From: an uncultured eubacterium 1-6
GTDB taxonomy: Bacteria; Bacillota; Clostridia; Lachnospirales; Lachnospiraceae
Direction of reading: 5' to 3'
Length of the DNA: 64,000 nt
Assembly (NCBI GenBank): GCA_903789595.1
Contig: CAIFEZ010000006.1
Span: 1-64,000, forward strand
In this document: positions 61,846 through 64,000 of the stretch, piece by piece
Position numbering within the stretch: position 1 is the first letter of the stretch
Layout: the number at the start of each line of letters is the position of its first letter
Translations under genes and position numbers: made by a program
Notes under the pieces: generated by a model
The model's database searches: none
Told to the model about the DNA's origin: nothing
What the model saw: only the letters and a program-made list of their open reading frames with translations

Positions 61846-62799
61846 ATGCAGCTGGAGATGCGGTATATCTATGAAATTTACCGGACGGGAAGTTTTTCGA
61901 AAGCGGCCGAGAAGCTATATCTGACGCAGCCGGCGCTCAGCATCGCTGTGGCAAAGGTGGAGTCTTCGATCGGTATGCCGCTATTTGATCGAAGCACCCG
62001 TCCGGTCACGGTTACGCCTGCGGGAAGAATTTATGTGGATGCTGTTGAGAAAATGAGAGACCTGGAACAGGATCTGGAACGACAGTTTGAAGATATCCGA
62101 GATCTGAAAAAAGGAAAAATTGTCATCGGCGCGACGCATTATATCAATTCCTATATTCTGGCACCGATCCTGAAGGGATTTCATGAGAAGTATCCGGGCA
62201 TTGAACTGGAGCTTGCGGAAGGCAGTTCCAGTTCAATGATTGAATTGTTGAAAAAACGAGAAATCGATCTTACCTTTAATTGTGATCCAAAGGTTATTGT
62301 AAATTTTGCGGGTTATCCGGTTTTTTCCGATATTTTATTGATGGCGGTTCCGGAGAAGGATCCGATTAATACAGAATATATAGACTTTCGTCTGAGTGCC
62401 GGGGACGTTATGAGTGGAAAGCATCGGAGTCCGGAGTGTCCATGTGTTTCGCTGAAGAATTTTCAGGAGGAGGACTTTATCTTACTAAGAGAGGGGAACA
62501 ACCTGTTCGAGCGATCTCAAAGATTGTTTCACGAATGCGGAATTGAGCCTCATATCAAGCTGAAAATATCTCAGATGGTCACTGCGTTTCATCTCGCGGA
62601 TCAGGGATTTGCAGCTACATTCATCAGCGACCGTCTGATTCAGCACGAGAATCTTCACATTTGCTGCTATAAACTGAATTCGCCGATGATTCTCAGAAGG
62701 TTCTACATTCTTCTGAATAATCAACGCTATGAATCAAACTCTGTCCGTGCTTTTATTCAATATGTTCAGGATTCCTATTCTCAGGATTCTTATTCTTGA
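61846..62799 (+). CDS. LysR-family transcriptional regulator
   Basis: 317 residues. The amino HTH (about 1-60, FSKAAEKLYLTQPALSIAVAKVE) is the LysR signature; the effector domain follows (KIVIGATHYINSYILAPIL...). It is divergent from the UxaA-like gene and permease and probably activates them in response to the sugar acid. The carboxy end is a short repeat QDSYSQDSYS. Confidence 0.92.
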   Translation: MQLEMRYIYEIYRTGSFSKAAEKLYLTQPALSIAVAKVESSIGMPLFDRSTRPVTVTPAGRIYVDAVEKMRDLEQDLERQFEDIRDLKKGKIVIGATHYINSYILAPILKGFHEKYPGIELELAEGSSSSMIELLKKREIDLTFNCDPKVIVNFAGYPVFSDILLMAVPEKDPINTEYIDFRLSAGDVMSGKHRSPECPCVSLKNFQEEDFILLREGNNLFERSQRLFHECGIEPHIKLKISQMVTAFHLADQGFAATFISDRLIQHENLHICCYKLNSPMILRRFYILLNNQRYESNSVRAFIQYVQDSYSQDSYS

Positions 62800-62862
62800 A
62801 AGGACGCGTCATGTGAGCTGCTGCGTGGCAGCCGGCACCTGAGAGGCGGGGACGGAATCCGG

Positions 62863-63513
62863 TTAGTTGTGGAAGCCGATCCGAACGATATGCTTATGAT
62901 GCTCTCCGGTGATCCAGTCCACATCGTCGGTGTACCAGCTCATGATTTCGAGCATTTTGGTTTCCCATTGAATGGTGGCCTTCCGGTCTTCTTCGGTTTC
63001 CGCGGTTTCCATGGTGATGTCGATTTCGTCATAGCCAAAGATGTAATCTTTCGCATTCCAGATCGAGAAGTTGCTGTCGGGGCCGGGATCCACCTTTCCT
63101 TCGCGGGCGGCGATCAGACCGTCATGTCTTCTCTTGTACTCTTCCTGAAAGTCGCCCTTCAGTCTTGTAATGAATACCCGGTGGCGGATCAATTCCTTAT
63201 TCGGGCGGACGATGCCGAAGTCATGGTACATCAGGCGCATTTCCTGGTCGGGTGCGGAGATCCATGCATAGGAATCTTCCATCTGGGATTCAAGATGGCG
63301 GAATTCCTCCCGCTGCTTTTCCGTGGGTTTCGGAGACAGGACATCTGTCTCATAATAGCCGAATACGAGATCCTCGACGTTCCAGAGACTGAAATTTGTG
63401 ATCTCAAGGTCATCCATCAGGTGGGTGAGGTTGCTCCAGATTCTACCGAGTCCGGAGCGGAAATCGTTAAATTTTCCCGGCTTGATCTGTAAGGCTATGG
63501 TATGTCTGTTCAT
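62863..63513 (-). CDS. Tandem RhaM-like (L-rhamnose mutarotase family) protein
   Basis: 216 residues made of two about 105-residue ferredoxin-like repeats. The second holds EEYKRRHDG, the Tyr-x-x-x-His active-site type of L-rhamnose mutarotase, and SIWNAKDYIFGYDEI; the first has the parallel FSLWNVEDLVFGYYE but lacks the RRH. Single-domain RhaM interconverts rhamnose anomers. The fusion suggests one active and one structural half. No rhamnose genes are adjacent, though a RhaD-like gene lies at 8.5 kb. Confidence 0.8.
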   Translation of the reverse strand: MNRHTIALQIKPGKFNDFRSGLGRIWSNLTHLMDDLEITNFSLWNVEDLVFGYYETDVLSPKPTEKQREEFRHLESQMEDSYAWISAPDQEMRLMYHDFGIVRPNKELIRHRVFITRLKGDFQEEYKRRHDGLIAAREGKVDPGPDSNFSIWNAKDYIFGYDEIDITMETAETEEDRKATIQWETKMLEIMSWYTDDVDWITGEHHKHIVRIGFHN

Positions 63514-63713
63514 TACGTATTCCTCCTGGTAAAATTTCTTAGGGCTGCATTCCTTGTGCGACCGGCATTCTCAGAAACGGGTGCGGAAATTTTTCCGGAT
63601 TGCCGGACGGTTTGCGGAATCGGTCACAGAATGTTATACTGATTCTGTCTTTTTATTTTATGCGTTTTCTCGGAAAATTTAAGAGTGATTTTTTATTATT
63701 AAAAGGAAAATAT

Positions 63714-64000
63714 ATGGAAAATGAGTTAAAATTCGCGGTTCTGATTGATGCAGACAATGTGTCGGAGAAGTATATCAAGATTATATTGGAAGAGACATCG
63801 AATAATGGAATTGCGACCTATAAGAGAATTTACGGGGACTGGACCAGCCAGAGGATGAATTCGTGGAAGCAGGTGCTTCTGAACAATTCCATCATTCCGA
63901 TCCAGCAGTACAGCTATACGACGGGAAAGAATTCCACCGATTCCGCGATGATTATCGATGCGATGGATATTCTGTATTCCAATACGGTCGACGGCTTTGT
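63714..64000 (+). CDS. NYN-domain (LabA/DUF88) protein, partial
   Basis: 95 codons, cut by the window end. FAVLIDADNVS is the first acidic motif of NYN/PIN-type RNases, and GKNSTDSAMIIDAMDIL is the second acidic cluster. Members are thought to be RNases or nucleotide-linked regulators. AAAAGGAAAA precedes ATG 63714. A -10-like TATACT lies near 63633. Confidence 0.85.
   Translation, partial: MENELKFAVLIDADNVSEKYIKIILEETSNNGIATYKRIYGDWTSQRMNSWKQVLLNNSIIPIQQYSYTTGKNSTDSAMIIDAMDILYSNTVDGF

Overview
The window looks like chromosomal DNA of an anaerobic Gram-positive Clostridia member, most probably a Lachnospiraceae-type gut organism. The basis is: near-consensus sigma-A promoters (TTGACA-17-TATAAT), strong AGGAGG ribosome sites with occasional GTG/TTG starts, lipoprotein signals followed by Ser/Ala-rich linkers, ECF-type vitamin transporters under riboswitches, a DUF624 (YesL) protein, KtrAB/TrkAH potassium uptake, and roughly 50% GC coding DNA with AT-rich gaps. 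There is no transposase, integrase, prophage, rRNA or CRISPR array. The species cannot be named from the sequence alone.

Layout. 0.4-5.7 kb: Nudix hydrolase, DUF3786 protein, VanY-type carboxypeptidase, YesL-like protein and a ktrBA potassium uptake pair. 6.1 kb: tRNA-Lys(CUU). 6.4-7.9 kb: two tandem paralogous four-cysteine miniproteins translationally linked to an OGG1-type DNA glycosylase. 8.5-12.1 kb: rhamnulose-1-phosphate aldolase, small unknown genes, and a Mn2+ exporter (mntP) behind a yybP-ykoY riboswitch. 12.8-22.6 kb: a nine-gene sugar/polyol operon (two zinc-type dehydrogenases, ketose-phosphate 3-epimerase, MFS porter, class II aldolase, PfkB kinase, aldo/keto reductase, DeoR regulator, SLC1-type symporter) whose substrate is unknown. 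22.9-26.4 kb: a second DeoR regulator, a truncated UroD-type methyltransferase remnant, and two tandem homocysteine methyltransferase-like genes. 26.6-28.6 kb: a cobalamin riboswitch controlling a lipoprotein cobaltochelatase (CbiK family). 28.9-35.0 kb: AIM24-type operon, lipoprotein, RsmH paralogue, nitroreductase and a D-2-hydroxyacid dehydrogenase. 35.2-41.7 kb: a TetR regulator divergent from an MMPL exporter and a ~1000-residue secreted heptad-repeat protein. 41.8-46.9 kb: anchored FKBP isomerase, small alarmone synthetase, NAD synthetase, preQ1-riboswitch/queT and ridA. 47.5-51.8 kb: LCP-family cell-wall ligase and an adenosine-deaminase-superfamily protein fused to a second Rossmann-like domain. 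51.8-57.4 kb: XRE regulator, FMN riboswitch/ribU, Nudix hydrolase and trkAH. 57.5-62.8 kb: hisC, then an SLC13 permease and a fused altronate-dehydratase-like enzyme divergent from a LysR regulator. 62.9-64.0 kb: a double RhaM-like mutarotase and the start of an NYN-domain gene.

Four riboswitch classes (Mn2+, cobalamin, preQ1, FMN) sit directly before the transport or metal genes expected from their ligands. Non-coding DNA is repeat-rich: a 91-bp structured element occurs three times (twice a few bases past a terminator), and there are at least eight short tandem arrays, including an eleven-unit octamer array that begins inside the queT stop codon. A 49-base G run at 53.4 kb is probably an assembly artefact. 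The best candidates for undescribed biology are the deaminase-like fusion protein, the polyol operon, the MMPL/heptad-repeat pair, the cysteine miniproteins with the glycosylase, and the 91-bp element.
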